DNA of 64,000 bases, from contig CATIUR010000012.1 in assembly GCA_949592205.1 (NCBI GenBank), positions 358,001 through 422,000 of the forward strand. Reading direction: 5' to 3'. The notes beneath the pieces were generated by a model, which worked only from the letters and a program-made list of their open reading frames with translations, did not search any database and was not told the origin of the DNA. The stretch is from Helichrysum umbraculigerum (lineage: Eukaryota > Streptophyta > Magnoliopsida > Asterales > Asteraceae). Made by a program: the position numbers and the translations under genes. Shown piece by piece: positions 24,446 through 35,932 of this stretch (the stretch's first letter is position 1; each line of letters starts with the position of its first letter).

Positions 24446-24738
24446 GTAACCAGCAGTAGGTTGGACTACTCAATCAAGGCAAATTAGCTCGAGTCAGCAT
24501 GCAAACAATCAGAGATTTAGCTGCATTATTATATTTTGTATAGATTAATTATGTACTTAAATCTCTCAATTTCAACCGAGCTAATGTAACTATATTTTTG
24601 ATGTAAACATTTGTTTTTATCAATACAAGTTCAAAACGACGCATATAGTGGTCGTTCATTATATCTTATGTGCTGTGATATGTAATTAGTCGCGCCCCAA
24701 CCCAAATCGCTTCCGCATCATAATTTGGGGGTGCGACA

Positions 24739-26007
24739 TAATCAAAGGAGCATGACTAGACACATACAACCCTTTGCAGTGAGGTATCTTGAGCCTAAAA
24801 GCATTCATCTTTAATGCTTCACTTTCAATTCTTGTGTGTGTGCCGATGTCTGTATCTCTGAATTAGAACTTGCTCTTGACATACGCTTCGAGACCATATT
24901 GGTGTGTACCGTACGCGGTATAGGTGCAATTAAATGACCTTGACATTCCTTAGGACTTAACTCATTTCTTACATATCTTTTCAAGCCTAAAACCCTTTTC
25001 GATGCTCATTTTTAGTATTGAAGATCCACTTAGTATACCTTGTTGAGCCTAAACCTTTCATTTCTTCAAAACCCTAATTTTCACCCACTTTCCAAAAATA
25101 CCCCCAAACTTATCTTGGAATTTCTGAGGTTATGAAGAACACCCTTTTAGAATATCTGTTTCAAATATCCTACTCATTCGCATTCTCCAAAAGCAAGCTT
25201 CTCAACAAATGGTGCGGGAAAAATTAGCACCTAGAAAAGAATCAAAATGATCAAAATAGAAGAAAAGATTTCTAAAAGGATTCAAAATATAAAATTCCTT
25301 GGAAATTCTCTGACAAAGAAATTCTAAAGAAAAGAAAAAGAAAAAACAAAAGAAGAAAAAGAAAAGAAAAAGAAAAGAAAAGAAAAGAAAATAGCTCCGC
25401 AAATAAAGCTGAAAGTTTCAAGACATAGCTCTTCATGGAAAATCCGACAGAAGCTGAAACAGCTACCAACTCTCCGTTCCTCTCCGTTCTAAATAAAGTT
25501 GTTCATAATCTCAGTGATCTTAGGATAAGCTAAACACCCCTCAAACCCAAAATTTCCACTATCCATACCCTTCACCCTCACCAAACATTACAACCCTCTG
25601 AATGTCTTGAGATAATTAGCACTGTCCTCACCTAAGTGGTGGAGATCCGATTCTCGATCAAGCCTATGACGATGAGTGCAGCATGACTGGCTATTTTGAG
25701 CGATTTCGTTTGAGCTAGATTGATAGGAAACCCGATACACTTTTGGTGAATTGAGTGACCACCTTTAGTGAGATCGCCTAGACATGTGTACTCAAAAATC
25801 ACGAGATTTGGATGTATGCCTAAGAGAATCTCTTCTTGTTTATGGAAGGATCATCTTATCTTCCTTCACACTTTTAGAGTAACTTACTCATATGAGGAAA
25901 TGCTAATCTTGGAAAATATTCTCTGACTCACCCCTAAAAACATGACTTAAAATATTTTTCAGAGAGTTGTTGCTTGAGGACAAGCAACGTCTAAGTGTGG
26001 GATAACT
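24739..26007 (+). other. G 3' internal noncoding DNA up to the LTR
   Basis: About 1.27 kb after S2 with no credible ORF. It includes a purine run of A and G (about 25322-25391) and ends GGACAAGCAACGTCTAAGTG and then TGGGATAACT before the LTR, the likely polypurine region (25991-26006). Confidence 0.75.
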
Positions 26008-26504
26008 TGATGTGACGTAAAAAGTCATGTTTTTAGAAGCTTTATTCCTCACATTTTGGACCTTTCTTTAGTAAAAACATTTCAAAACATTGATTATTTA
26101 TTAAAATTCACTAAAGTAGTTCAAAAGTAGACGTTGTGGTAAAAATCACTGAAAACACTCTGAAACCGCACAAAACACATCATTTTAATACAATCCGATT
26201 ACTCTGACCTCATTTTCCTGTCAAGGCACACCTCCTCACTTCTACCATCTGTTGTATAGGTAAAATCGAGACGGAAAAATCTGGAATCAAGTGAAACGGC
26301 CAAAGGACGGAGAAGACACTGCACTTTCAGAGCCACTAAAAGTCATTTCGGCTACGCCTGAGTTCTACACACCTAATTTCTATGAGATTGGCATCATTAG
26401 AAGCGTAACGGAATTACGAAGCCACAGGCGAAAGAATCAGGTCAAACGGACGCGTAACGAAGGAGATACGGACGTTTTAAGCAACGAACGAAATTAGACG
26501 GAGC

Positions 26505-26570
26505 CCGTATACGGCCTTGTATAGACCGTATATGGCCCTATACAAGCCGTATATGGCCCCTCCCTTCCCA
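26505..26570 (+). promoter_or_regulatory. GTATACGG boxes upstream of the G TATA box
   Basis: Three close copies of CCGTATACGGCC or CCGTATATGGCC lie 65-130 bp before the TATA box. H carries an expanded form of the same box at the matching place. Confidence 0.6.
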
Positions 26571-26634
26571 TATCATGCTTCGTTTGCTTGTACGTGCTGC
26601 TTAGCGAGTTGTACGTGCGATTTTAGGGTTTGCC

Positions 26635-26642
26635 TATAAATA
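26635..26642 (+). promoter_or_regulatory. TATA box of the G LTR
   Basis: TATAAATA in CCTATAAATAGTGG, followed about 50 bp later by a CT-rich tract typical of plant LTR transcription starts. Confidence 0.75.
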
Positions 26643-28414
26643 GTGGACTCCCCTCCACATTTCAAACAGACCATTTCTCTCATTTCATTTCTTCCTTACA
26701 CTTTCTCTCTCACACACATCACTCTCTCTCTAGTTTATCTCTCTATAGACTTTCTCTCTCTAGAATTGGGCTAGTTAAAAAGCTAGTTAGGTAGGGGTAG
26801 CTTTTAGCTTTTGTACGGAGTCACTCCAAGACATTGTATTCGCGAAGATCTGTCTGTAATAAATTCGTATCATATTCTATTTATATATATCTTACTTTCC
26901 AGTTTTAAACATGTGTTGCTTTGTTTATGCTTGGTTAGGATTGTATGCTAGATATATAATGTTAGGCTAGACATTTCTTTGTGTTTACTATGATGTAGTT
27001 ATGTTAGAATAGTCAATATGTTTATGCCATGCTGTTACTCTGCCCGTGTTACTTTAAACTGTGTATGAACTCATAAACTGAATCTCAAATGTTTATCTAT
27101 CTAACTTATGTTATGGTTAGAAGCTTCCTGCTAGAACTTGGCCAATTACTAGTGGTACGTTCTCTACCTATTCTATACTTGATGATCAATGAACTTGGTA
27201 TGGCTGTGTTCTCTAGGTTGAAACAAATCATAAGAGACATGGAGCGTAGGATTAGAGATAGGTTAGATTCATGTTTATCTGTTATATATCTTTGAGAGAA
27301 CTTTCGGGATATCTATGATCTGATTATTGGTTATCTGCTATGCTTAGGATTATGGTGTTCTATTATGTGTCACCCTGTTGCATGTTCTTGTTTGATTGTT
27401 GCCTTAGGAATGATGCATGCTAATGTTATCCTCCTGGTTCATATCAGTAACTGTATAATTAGGTTTTCAGACACAGAATATTGGTTTACACAGTAGATTA
27501 ACATGCTGGAATAGTTGTGATGATTTATATCTGTAATGATGAACAATTTAACAGATCGTTAGCCCGATTATCCCAACTTGGTCCGCGGGATTATCCCCGT
27601 TCGTGTTCTTGTTCAATCAACAATTCACGCTACGATACAGACGCCTCTGATGACTGTGACTGGGGACCAGGATTCGAGGATAGTCGTCGGTTAAATTGGT
27701 CTGTACATTTGGGAGAACTTCCGGTGTATTTGACTTCTATAACTGCTATCCACGTGACATGTTATTTATCTGATTGCGGACAACTCTACATTAGATATTT
27801 AATAGGCTCGTAGTTGTAGCTCATTAGGCTATAGGAAATCTGCGAGAGTAATGTGGAACCCTAACTAATGTAACGAAAAAACCGTAAAACGCCCTATTAC
27901 TCGGTATAGTGCCGGAAACACCAATTGGTGGAGTACAAACGTATGGAAGCCGCGGAACGGTCGTAGGTACAATACTTTGCATTAATTATGTTTCTATCCT
28001 CTCCGGATTAGTCATCACATCTAGTAGCCTTACCCTTGACTATTCATCAATAACATATAACGAAATCATAGTAAACACTCGCTTATCCTCTGTTGACCGA
28101 GTCTCCGTACAAACCTCTTTTGTTTTATTTTCTTTATTTAAATTAGTATTTAGTTATAAAAACCAAACCTATCCAAAAGCTTTTAAAAACCCTAGCTAGA
28201 TTCCCAAAGATAATAAAACTTCCTAGACTCCCATGCCCGTTGTAGTTTGAAGAACGACACCTGAGTCATACATACCACTTACTGCCCTTTTAGGTCTGTC
28301 AGTAATATACAGCTTAGGATTCCCCTGCTATATAAATTTAAACCCTGTCCGCGCGTCCCGGTTGGGAGGTTCAACGACCAGAGTAAAACCCGTCCGACCG
28401 CTGGGACCGCGACA

Positions 28415-30453
28415 ATTATCATTTCTTAATTTGAGAAATTTCTACCTTATTTACACTACTTTCCAAAATAACTTACTCATATTCAAAATAGCTCCTCTTA
28501 GAAACATTAAAATTCAAAAATAGCAGAGCTAACTGAATGAGTAGCTATCTAGTGTCGAAGTTAAACTCATGCTTTTCTTTGTTTTATGCAAAATTTTTGA
28601 AAATTATAATCAATTTTTAAAGTGAGGAACATTTTCTGAGTTGCTATTTGGACATAAAAATCTATCTAAGGTATTCTATACCGCTATCCCACACTTAGAG
28701 GAACATTGTCCCTAATGTTCTCTTCAGTGGAGATTATACTGGAAGTAAAATCCCACACTTAGAGTTTAAACATATAAGAAAATGTTTATCAAGTGTTAAT
28801 TTTGGGCTGGAATCCCACACTTAGTGATAAGCTTAGGATATGGTATAGATTACTTTTATTAATTAACAGTACTAAGTAAAGCAAAAAGATAAAAACAGAG
28901 AAAGGATGAAGAAACTCCCCAGGTAGCTAAAGCAGAAGATCTGAATATGTGCCGAGTCTTGAACTTGAAAACTTTGTTTTGCGGCAACTCCATGAGGATT
29001 ATTCAGCTTTTAGGGAGATTTTCCTTTAAATGAGAACCTTGCCTTCCATTTCAACCATCATTTGTGAATTAATCTCTTAGGTGTGAACACTTTGGATATA
29101 CCTTTTAATTTCAACTCCATATTTTAGCAACAACAAGGAATCACTGTCTCAGAAATGAAAAGATGTTTTCTATTACAAATCATTTTGTAGAACATATGTT
29201 TTTTAACGAGTTCGAGCGTAATGCATAAAAGTAGTATGCAAGTACCCCAAATGCTCGAAACATATGAACTAATTTTTTGAAAAGTGTTTCCTATTTTTAT
29301 GAGACACGTGATTTTGCAAAAATGAGTTGAAATATTTTGAAAATATTTTTGGGTATATCCAAGTGTGAAGGATATTCGGAGATTTTCTTCACTTATTCAT
29401 TCACAATCATCCACACGTCTTATTGCACGGGTTGCCTCCCAAGAAGCGCTGCTGTTATAGTCGAGAGCTCGACTTGGATAGATTGTAGAAAATAAAGCGA
29501 AGTGATGGCATCCTCCGGACACTGGCAGATTGATAGCCTCTCCATGGTCATCTTGTAGACAACTTGAAGTCATATATGTGTCTAAAAGCGTCATCTCCTC
29601 CCTTGCAAAGCAATGCTCAAAAGTGTTCCAATCTTAATGAACTGTAAGCTCCCCTTATCGTCTTTCCATTATTCTCGAAGATTCTTTATCCATAGGCGTC
29701 AATCCCTGCTTGTTTGGCATTTGTACAAGTAGAACAAGCAAACATGATCTAACAAACAAGTGATTATCCTCCAAATCAAAGATTCACTGGTTCGCGAAAA
29801 AAAAACTATCAAAGTGAATACTTTGAAGATGAAACAAACAAGTGTACGACTTGGAGTCTAATCTCACACTTAAAAGTGTTAGTTGCCCAAAACATCACCG
29901 TAGCAGATATGGAAATACTAGTATTATCAGTTGAATCAGGTAGCCGAGTATAGAGATATCCAAAGCACACATTTTTAAACGAGTTTGAGCATAATACACA
30001 TATTGACATACATATAATGATTTCATATTAAGCGTTAGTATTTCATGTATATTCACATAAATATAGGTAAGTACCTCAAATGCTCGAAACATGCCAGTGG
30101 GTATATAAGATGACTAAGGCTCCTAACTCCTAGTAGGTTTCCATGTGAGTGAAGGGATACAAAGAACTTGAGATCTTATATAATGGTGAAAATTGGATTT
30201 TGCAATAAAGTTCAAACAAGTGGAGTAGGAAGTTTTAAGGTTTTGACAAAAATTTAACTTTCAACGAAGAAATTTCGTAAACCATCCTTTTTGTTCATAA
30301 AAATAAAGAAAACTTGGAACATTCATTTTAGGGTTTCATTTTCTACTTATTGGGGTTAGTTGACTACTTATCCTACTATTAAAGCTACGTTAGACACGGG
30401 TTGCCTCCCGAGTAGCGCTTGTTTTTGTTCGAGTTGCTAGCTTGACTCTAACA
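28415..30453 (-). other. H 3' noncoding region
   Basis: About 2 kb without a credible gene. It contains three copies of ATCCCACACTTAG (28686-28698, 28750-28762, 28812-28824), collinear with G, and two copies of the AGCGCT/GGGAGGCAACCC hairpin motif (29429-29450 and 30398-30419, sense on the minus strand). Confidence 0.7.
30398..30419 (-). promoter_or_regulatory. Post-ORF hairpin motif of H, first copy
   Basis: Sense AGCGCTACTCGGGAGGCAAC then CCG, forming CGGG-aggcaa-CCCG. It lies 35 bp after the ORF stop, the same geometry as in G after pol. A second copy lies at 29429-29450. Confidence 0.5.
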
Positions 30454-31797
30454 CTATTTCTCAGGCAATCCTAGGGGTTTCCTTGCATCCATCAGTAGAT
30501 ACAAGTGGTAATATTGGTACATACCTAAAAGTTTAAAGCAGGTTAAGGCTAGGGTATGTCCAATATAAGGAGATAGTTCGAAGTGAGGGAATGGTTCTAC
30601 CGGAGGTATAACAGATCTCTCAACTTCTAATACTTCCTTGGGTTGTATTGACATAATGGGTTGGTCATAGGAATCCTCACCTCTCAATGATTTATAAGAC
30701 ATTATATGGTGGAGAGATGGTTTGAAGAGAAACCATGACGCAGAACCCACCTTACTTCCTATGGTCTTTGGTTCGATGAGAATGTTGTACTTTAGGTATA
30801 GAGATGGGACAAAGTCCATTAACGTCTCCAATCTTGTAGCAACATTCTCAACGAATACTTGGGGTCTTGGTTCCTCTAAGATAGTGAAAAAGTCTATTAG
30901 ATCAGGAAGTGATTCATTCGAAGGGTTCGGTGGGATATCATCAACCATAACTTGTTGTGGGATAGTATCATCCACGTTGGTTTTATTAGGGATGAGATCA
31001 CTTCTTAGAGTTGGCGCGTATTTCTCCGGTCCTTCTGAAGCTGGGTCTTCTGTGTAAATCTCCATCTCCGGGCTTTCTAATTCTATATCTTCGTCCACCA
31101 AGTCATACTCGTTACTTCGGCCAGAAGTTTCAAGTTGCAATGACTCGGAAAGTTCCTCTAGAATGAAATCCTCATTGGTTTCGGATGGAGATAGGTTAAG
31201 AATGGGTGGAAGTGAGGATTTAGAAGATTGGGTAGGTGAAGGGTTTGAAGGAATTTTGTAACCAAACTCATGAGAATGAAAGTCTGTTTCAAGTGTAGAT
31301 GTGGTGTGTGGGTGCCTCTCATCTTTCTGTAGCCTATGGTCAGTTGTAACTTGATCCCTAGTTTCATTACTTCTCACTTGGACCAGTGTTTCTATTTCAG
31401 ACAGCTTATCAGTACATCTTTTAAGCATGTCATCTTGTTCTTTCATTAATTATTCAAGTGGGTTGTAAGAAGGTGAAAGAGTAGCATTACTGCTGAGATA
31501 AGCTATGGGCATATCTCTCAAGTCAGAACTTCCATACGATTGTAGTTCGTATACAGGGTAAGATGAGTGTGGATAGACTCTGAATGGTTCAGGATAGTAA
31601 GGTTGGTATTGATGTTGTTGGACATCATAAGGGTCATACTGGTATTGTGATTGAGGATCTAAATACCCTATGTTATCCGAATAAGTCATAATATACCTTT
31701 GACATTCATTATCTATGTGGGCATCACTCCTACGTCTATTTTGGATTGATTTAACAAGACTATCTAACTAATCAGTTAGTTGTTGTAGAGTAGCCAT
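30454..31797 (-). pseudogene. H ORF in the gag position, broken by two stops
   Basis: One frame runs from ATG 31797-31795 to the stop at 30454, about 447 codons, with an early TAG about ten codons in and TAA at 31450-31452. Its N-terminal third is Tyr, Gln and Pro rich (QYQYDPYDVQQHQYQPYYPE). Then come a possible coiled coil (LKRCTDKLSEIETLVQ), a long Ser/Glu/Asp-rich stretch, and a more ordered C-terminal part with SWFLFKPSLHHIMSY. I see no zinc knuckle and no enzyme motif. Position just after the PBS suggests a Gag-like or element-specific protein; the identity is not known to me. Confidence 0.6.
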
Positions 31798-32004
31798 TTC
31801 CAAGTTATCAGTAAAGATAGCATACGAAGAAGTTTTTAAGAATTAAAGTGGGGTGAGAAGGGAATTTAAACTAAGCTACACTAATTTAATCTAACTACGC
31901 TAATCTATGGGCAGAAAGTAACTTCGGATAGGGATGGTGGATCCCAATCCAAAAGGATCGCTAAAAAACAAATTTATCTAAACAAGCTCCGAATCGTACT
32001 ACCA
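31798..32004 (-). other. H leader between PBS and ORF
   Basis: About 200 bp of leader with no feature recognised. Confidence 0.6.
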
Positions 32005-32022
32005 TCCCCGGCAACGGCGCCA
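32005..32022 (-). promoter_or_regulatory. PBS of H, tRNA-Asp type
   Basis: The minus strand reads TGGCGCCGTTGCCGGGGA, the well known plant Athila-type PBS complementary to tRNA-Asp, six bases after the LTR end. Confidence 0.92.
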
Positions 32023-33669
32023 AAAACCTGATCGCGCCCGAACGGTCGGTTCAGGAATCACTTCCTGACGTCGTCAGATCAACCGTCGGGGCACGATCGG
32101 AGGGGTGGTTTTAAATTTATGATAGTCGTGAGGAGCCAAAACCTTCCAAACTACTTACTATTATTAGGTACAAATACCTGATACTAGTATGTGGTAAGGA
32201 TGATCCAGGGTCGTACCTCACGATGGTAGAATTGAAACAGAGCTAGTTCTGATAACTTAGTAATTAAGCTAGGGTTTTGATAGATTGATAGGTAATTGTT
32301 TTTGTGTTTTTATTTATTTAACTAAAGTGCAAGAAAGTAAATACTAAACTACGGATAGGGTAAGCAGATAGATAGAGTTGTGACTGCTGAAGTTTCAATA
32401 TTCAGGTTTCGGGATGATGTTCATTATAAAAGGTGATTGGAGACTTACCTTAATTATAATCAACATAGGTTCGGTGTAAACACTAATACCCTACGAATTA
32501 AGTGGAAACCCTAAGTCGTAAGTCACTGAGTACTAGGTTATCATGAGTCTGATCAGATCAGGCTGCTCAACCCCCAACACTGTCTGGTGAAGATAAGTGA
32601 CCCTTCTTGGAGTTAACTCCTGGGCGCATGAATAAGGTAACAGACCGATATTTAATTTCTGACCTTTCTTAACACCTTATTCTAATTGATTTTATAAGGT
32701 TTGTACTAATTGCTTGCTAATGTATGTTAAACTATCAGTTATGTTGGATCAAGGGGTTTAAGCATCCTACACTACAGCTGAATGTTTGCTTTATTTTCAA
32801 GATCCCTTAAACTTAATTGAGGAGTGCAAATACTTCTGTCAAGGAGTAGACCCTCCTTTGCGATCAAACGTTCATCCCTAGGTTTGTTTCACGGTGTATA
32901 CTACGTTTTTCAGCAGTTCCACAGCTTTTATATACACCTAGACCGTGTTCAGGAAGGGTAACTTCCAGGTATCCACGGTGTCATATGCCTACGACCGGTC
33001 CGTAGCTTCCACGCATTTGTACTCCACCAGAGGTGTTTCCAGCGCTATACTAAGTACTGGGCCGTTTTACAGCATGTCCACAACTTCATACAATAACACA
33101 TATAACTATATCTACGTAGTATTAGGGTTAGCTAAGTCCTATCCTAAGGGCAATAGTCACGTGAAAGTTTGGAAAGGGTGAATTGGGTGGTTTAGATCTA
33201 CCGCTTGAGAAATTTAACCGGATACATAACATAGCAATTTCCAATAACATATTTGATTAAAGATTAATTTAACATCATTCCTACTCCTAAATATTTACAT
33301 TTCAACAATAACAATATTACACTACTCAATAAACATGGCAATAAGTAAAGCACATACCATAATATTACGCATGTATAAATCAGACATAATAACAGTATGA
33401 GGGAATAGATATCACCGGATAATAGAGCAGCGTAATACGAGAATAGAACTTGCAATCCTTGAATAAAAGCTTGAACACCAATACTCCTTGATTACAAAAG
33501 CTAATCTCTACTCTAATCTACTAGCTACCCACTAAATACTCTCTAACCCTTTAGAGAGAGAAGTTAGAGAGAGAAACTAACTAAGAAATAAAATTACAAG
33601 AGAAGTGTGTGTGAAAGTGAGAGTGAAGAATGGGATTGAAGGTGTGTTGAATGAGGAGGTGAAAGCCTC

Positions 33670-33677
33670 TATTTATA
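33670..33677 (-). promoter_or_regulatory. TATA box of the H LTR
   Basis: Sense TATAAATA in GCCTATAAATAGAGGC, followed by a purine/CT-rich start region with repeated TCTCTCTAA in sense. Confidence 0.75.
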
Positions 33678-33754
33678 GGCTCACAAGTTACAATTTTACA
33701 CTTAACACCCTCGCTCTAGATTTACACTGAAATACACCCTTGAGCTATGAAATT

Positions 33755-33975
33755 CGACACCATAAAGGGGGTATACTACCCTAAAAGGGGCGTATTCGAC
33801 ACCAAAAGGGGCGTATTCGGTAGCAAATAGGGCATATTCGGTAGCAAATAGGGTGTATCTGGCACCATAGAGGGGGTATACCACCCCTACAAGGGGGTAT
33901 ACGGCCCCAAAGAGGGGGTATACGGCCCCATAAGGGGGTATACGGCCCTTTAGGGGGTGTATACGACCCCTGTGG
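33755..33975 (-). repeat. Tandem array of about ten 21 bp units with GTATACGGCC core
   Basis: Units of the form GGGGGTATACGGCCCC with variants GGGCGTATTCG and GGGTATACCACCCC lie 80-300 bp upstream of the H TATA box. GTATAC is a palindrome. G has three related boxes at the matching place. Confidence 0.8.
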
Positions 33976-34368
33976 GGTGGTATCCCCTTGGTCGTGGTCT
34001 TGTGCACTGGATCGTAGGTCTTGCGTGCTAGATCGTAATTCGTTTTGCCATAACTTCTTCATTCTTGGTCCGTTTTCAGCGTTCTATATATCCACGCATT
34101 CGCATTTACCTGAAGATCATAATGAGATAATCAAAGAATAATTTTGAGGTAAAATGCTTAAAAAGTGTTTGTAGAACGTGACCGTATCGTTTATGCTCTA
34201 TTTTGTACGTTATTTAGCCATTTTACTTGATTTTTGAAGCACTACCTTATTTTTAGCCTTAATAATGAATTATGGTGAAAAAGTATTGATATTAAATGTT
34301 TTCATCCATTTTGGGGCTAAAAAGGTGGGAATTATGTACGCAAAAACGTGACTTTTTACATTTAATCA

Positions 34369-34700
34369 GAGGTCTATATATATCTAACATATATAATAAC
34401 ATAGAAAGCAACACACAGATAAGACCTATTCATATATACCTACAGTACATATAATAGCCTAGGGTGTCTAGCACAAAACAATCAGAGTCAACTAGTGCAT
34501 TCCTGTTTAAATATAACCCCTTTCAGATATCACATCATCTTTATTTAATTGTACAAAACTGGCCAGGCTATGTTAAATTAAACTTGTATGATGAAATCAC
34601 TGAACCAGTTATATCTAATAAAGAATATTGCCTAACGGTCATAGTCTAGGCCCACTAAATATAACCTAGTTCACTATAACCTTAAGCTCTAATACTAATC
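34369..34700 (-). repeat. PBS-side internal fragment of B, extra copy
   Basis: The part 34371-34700 matches 40171-40500 with only about five differences, including the decayed PBS before the LTR. Its left side is cut by H. The short ORF (34464-34649) is repeated at 40264-40449 only because of this duplication. Confidence 0.85.
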
Positions 34701-35715
34701 TGTAACACCCCCAAATTTTGGGTTGCGAAAGCGGTTGGGTCGGGGTGTTACCAAATCAAATATCACAAGCACAAAGATATATAGCAAACGACTTCTAAAT
34801 GAGACGTTTGAAAAATAGTTATAACATTTTCGAAATAAAAGGTTTACAACGTTGTGAGTTTTTCAAGTATATTCCAAATACATAATTTGAAAATACAACA
34901 GTAATGTAAAGTGGTCCCAAATGTTTGAAAGCGTGCGACTCGAGCTAGGATCCTGTTGGGCCGATCCTATCTTAGCGATGTACCTGAGAATGCACACTAA
35001 AATGGTCCGCTTTACGCCGGTGAGTTCATAGGTTTAATTAAACAAATTGTAATATTATGAAACATTATAAGTTTCAAAAATAGTTGGTAAATCGTATGAT
35101 GTGTTTATAGTGTTAAGCAATGATTGCTCCCCCGAGCAATATCATGAGTCATTAGATAAACCTATAGTTCTAAGTCAGTAGGGTACTAATAGTAGTAATT
35201 TGAGAACGCGCATAAACTCGAGTATATTCTAGGGCGACAAGTAACCAACTCGTAGGAACACTAATGAGGACCAGCCTTAATTCACATTAATACTAATGCA
35301 AGTGAATAATAACTCGTGATTATACAAATATGGGTAAGTATTAACCTATATTAATACTAATGATGGCGAGTAATATCTCGCTTGTATTTTTTTATGAGGA
35401 CGAGTATATACCCATAATGCGTTTTAATGAGGACGAGTGACAACTCGTAAATGTGATGACGAGAATTAACTCGTATTAATTAATAATGACGAGCCCCCGC
35501 TCGTGGAGATTTAATGATAACGAGAATTAACTCGTAAAGATAAATGATGTGTATCACAACCTGTGATAGCGATTTGTATCACCCATGATGATAGCGATTT
35601 GTGCCACTTTACCGTGACATCGTTCTGTGCCACTTTACCGTGACATCGTTTTGAATCACTTTACCGTGATCTCGTTTTGTATCATCCACGATGATATCGA
35701 TCAATGATTGAAACC

Positions 35716-35845
35716 TGCAAGGCGTCCTAAACGCGCAAGGTTTAAATGGTTATATGTGAAACCTGCCGGGCATATTAAACGCGCAAGGTTTTAAATGGTT
35801 ATATGTGAAACCTGCCGGGCGTATTAAACGCGCAAGGTTTTAAAT
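35716..35845. repeat. Three units of about 50 bp in the B LTR
   Basis: Each unit has GAAACCTGC, then GGCGT or GGCAT, then ACGCGCAAGGTTT. The arms AAACC/GGTTT and GCGT/ACGC make each unit an imperfect hairpin. The same set is in the right LTR at about 55301-55440. Confidence 0.75.
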
Positions 35846-35888
35846 GATTAGATGTCTCAACAGGCCATCTATATTTATATATGAGTAG

Positions 35889-35932
35889 ATATATATGTAT
35901 ATATGTATATAAATATATATATATATATATAT
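35889..35932. repeat. TA-rich simple repeat in B LTR
   Basis: Runs of TATATA and GTATATA; shorter in the right LTR copy near 55480-55521. Confidence 0.9.

Larger units (their letters stand above)
22043..24738 (+). mobile_element. S2: solo LTR of a Tekay-type family
   Basis: It begins TGTGACACCCG and ends GGGTGCGACA, flanked by a perfect 5 bp duplication TAATC (22038-22042 and 24739-24743). In sense order it shows a CT-rich leader (22610-22690), CACGTAAGTTT at 22821-22829, the AAGTGTCGC/GCGTCACTT array (22985-23420), a GC-rich palindromic block (23536-23626), CTCAG-GTGAGT with GT at 23954, the hairpin CAGCG-ttt-CGCTG (24410-24422), an acceptor-like ATCACAGG with AG at 24444-24445 and the terminal hairpin (24689-24737). 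The ORF seen at 22475-23011 crosses leader and array and is not a gene. Confidence 0.93.
1..28414 (+). mobile_element. Element G: Athila-like Ty3/gypsy retrotransposon, 5' part off the window
   Basis: The element enters the window inside its protease and runs through reverse transcriptase, RNase H and integrase to a 3' LTR at 26008-28414. The lineage call rests on the FMDD polymerase box, the DLGAS protease motif, the post-pol AGCGCT/GGGAGG motif and the CTAAGTGTGGGAT sequence beside the LTR. Its own DNA is split by three later insertions: A (4421-18487), S1 (19035-21458) and S2 (22043-24738). It lies inside H, of similar type but opposite strand, and would have a 5 bp target duplication of ATTAT (28415-28419) if complete. 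The 5' LTR is not visible, so age and the left target copy cannot be judged. Confidence 0.88.
26008..28414 (+). repeat. G 3' LTR (Athila type)
   Basis: About 2.4 kb from TGATGTGACG to CCGCGACA. The start resembles the H LTR read on the minus strand (both have GTAAAAAGTCA early), and the last 60 bp resemble the H LTR end (GACCG and TTTAAATTTAT). It holds GTATACGG boxes (26505-26570), a TATA box at 26635-26642 and a CT-rich start region near 26700. ORFs of up to 98 codons inside (27517-27813, 27909-28199) show no recognisable protein. Confidence 0.85.
28415..34368 (-). mobile_element. Element H: Athila-type copy without pol, cut by G
   Basis: Minus-strand element with 5' LTR at 32029-34368, a tRNA-Asp PBS, an ORF in the gag position and a 3' noncoding part that matches G at 21660-22042. 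Only about 1.6 kb separates that ORF from the 3' noncoding part, so RT and integrase are missing here. The left end joins the end of the G LTR at 28414/28415; the remaining part of H and its 3' LTR would lie left of the window. Its right end abuts GAGGT inside an internal fragment of B. Confidence 0.82.
32029..34368 (-). repeat. H 5' LTR
   Basis: 2340 bp. The minus strand runs from TGATTAAATGTAAAAAGTCA to GGGCGCGATCA. It has a TATA box at 33677-33670 and, upstream in sense direction, an array of GTATACGG-like repeats. ORFs over the array (33702-34062) are products of the repeat. Confidence 0.87.

Noticed and set aside
27517..28199. ORFs of 96-98 codons in the G LTR
   Set aside because: Lie inside an LTR, no domain, no counterpart seen in the H LTR.
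33702..34062. Two overlapping minus ORFs of about 100 codons
   Set aside because: Products of the 21 bp GTATACGG tandem array.
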